Assembly: GCA_002366685.1 (NCBI GenBank)
Contig: DFBP01000022.1
Location: 1,332-7,484 of the forward strand
Length of the DNA stretch: 6,153 nucleotides
Origin: Rhodobacterales bacterium UBA3077
GTDB lineage: Bacteria; Pseudomonadota; Alphaproteobacteria; Rhodobacterales; Rhodobacteraceae
Reading direction: 5' to 3'
Made by a program: the position numbers and the translations under genes. Below the pieces are notes generated by a model. That model saw only the letters and a list, made by a program, of their open reading frames with translations. It had not been told where the DNA came from and did not search any database. Shown in pieces: positions 5,665 to 6,153 of the stretch (position 1 is its first letter; the number at the start of each line of letters is the position of its first letter).

Positions 5665-5696
5665 CGTTCAAATCTCCTTTTTGACAAGTGTAACAA

Positions 5697-5724
5697 TATC
5701 TAGCAGATTCCCTCACCGGTTCAA
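5697..5724 (-). promoter_or_regulatory. possible promoter before paralogue A
   Basis: On the minus strand, TTGAAC (5719-5724) and TAGATA (5697-5702) are 16 nt apart, about 33 nt before the start codon. Both match consensus only partly. The rest of the 117-bp gap holds a 10-bp palindrome, CCAAATTTGG (5746-5755), with no T-run, so no terminator for the upstream gene is evident and co-transcription remains possible. Confidence 0.3.
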
Positions 5725-5781
5725 TCACCAACGGGAATTCAACACCCAAATTTGGTCCCCCCGCCAATCAACCCTGCCCCT

Positions 5782-6153
5782 CTATTCCCGAAACGCATCC
5801 GGGATCGTGACATATACGCGCCCGGAAATCTCCACCGGAGGCAGGCCCGACAAAGGCTCCCATGCGTTATCCATCCTGAGCAATTTTGCAGAAAAGTCGA
5901 ACTCCACCGCGCCTTCCTGAGAAAGCGAAAAATTAAGGAGATGCAGTTCACCCGCCGGGGCCCCCGCCAGTATAGGCCCCGGTGCGCCGTGTTCCACTTC
6001 TGTATAACTGATCAAAGAAAAAGGTCCGGGAAGACCGCCAACCAACGGCAGCCGAAAGCTAAGAGAAGGATGGTCATACCGCCGTTCAGCATCAAGGGTT
6101 GAACCCATTATACCAACGACAGCTTGGCCTTCTTCATCAGAGACATCAGCGAA
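5782..6153 (-). CDS. paralogue B of the same exported family, 5' end outside window
   Basis: The reading frame stays open from the TAG at 5782-5784 through the right edge of the window, giving at least 123 residues without a start. The ATG at 6106-6108 is internal: the residues upstream of it (FADVSDEEGQAVVGI) still align with paralogue A's FAEIKVFMGREVLQI. The visible part corresponds to A from about residue 52 to the end. Shared landmarks are YDHPSLSF for A's YDNPMLSF, GELHLLNF for GELQITNF, an identical FDFSA, and LPPVEISGRVYVTIPDAF for MPPLPVSGHVALVIPAEF. B lacks about four residues near the WE-P segment. A signal peptide is expected beyond the window edge but cannot be seen. Function is unknown. 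Confidence 0.85.
   Translation of the reverse strand, partial: FADVSDEEGQAVVGIMGSTLDAERRYDHPSLSFRLPLVGGLPGPFSLISYTEVEHGAPGPILAGAPAGELHLLNFSLSQEGAVEFDFSAKLLRMDNAWEPLSGLPPVEISGRVYVTIPDAFRE

Noticed and set aside
5746..5755. CCAAATTTGG palindrome between the paralogues as a terminator or operator
   Set aside because: Weak A/T-rich stem, no loop or T-run, and no second copy in the window to suggest a regulator site.
5739..5951. 70-codon minus-strand frame overlapping paralogue B
   Set aside because: Different frame from the aligned paralogue, no ribosome site, and the B frame has clear homology to paralogue A.

Overview
The window reads as chromosomal DNA from an alphaproteobacterium, most likely of the Rhodobacterales. 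Three things point there: a MetZ-type sulfhydrylase behind a SAM-II riboswitch, a folE gene behind an element resembling the THF-II (folE-motif) riboswitch, and the style of the TrkH and nu-class glutathione transferase proteins. Base composition is moderate, roughly half G+C by eye. I see no mobile elements, tRNA or rRNA genes, CRISPR arrays or attachment sites.

Layout. Positions 58-4275 hold a leftward (minus-strand) block. In transcription order it contains a SAM-II riboswitch, metZ (methionine biosynthesis), a folded leader, folE (GTP cyclohydrolase I), a possible unannotated 45-codon small ORF, a secreted double-psi-barrel-like protein of unknown function, and trkH (potassium uptake). 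The spacing from the folE stop to trkH is tight, which suggests one read-through unit. A divergent intergenic region of about 100 bp (4276-4376) separates metZ from a rightward nu-class glutathione transferase gene (4377-5081). That gene ends at a strong hairpin (5092-5114), which can also terminate the convergent leftward gene to its right. Positions 5122-6153 carry two leftward tandem paralogues. One is a complete 180-residue exported protein and the other is truncated by the window edge; neither belongs to a family I recognise. The first 57 bases hold no supportable gene, and no gene-free stretch exceeds 300 bases.

How it fits together. metZ makes homocysteine, which is methylated to methionine using a folate-bound methyl group; folE starts folate synthesis. 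Each gene has its own leader RNA, one sensing S-adenosylmethionine and the other probably sensing tetrahydrofolate, so both arms of one-carbon metabolism appear feedback-controlled at the RNA level within about 1.4 kb. The metZ leader also shows a perfect 8-bp alternative helix that would break the SAM-II fold, a plausible switching strand. The genes 3' of folE (small ORF, barrel protein, trkH) have no visible functional link to that pathway.
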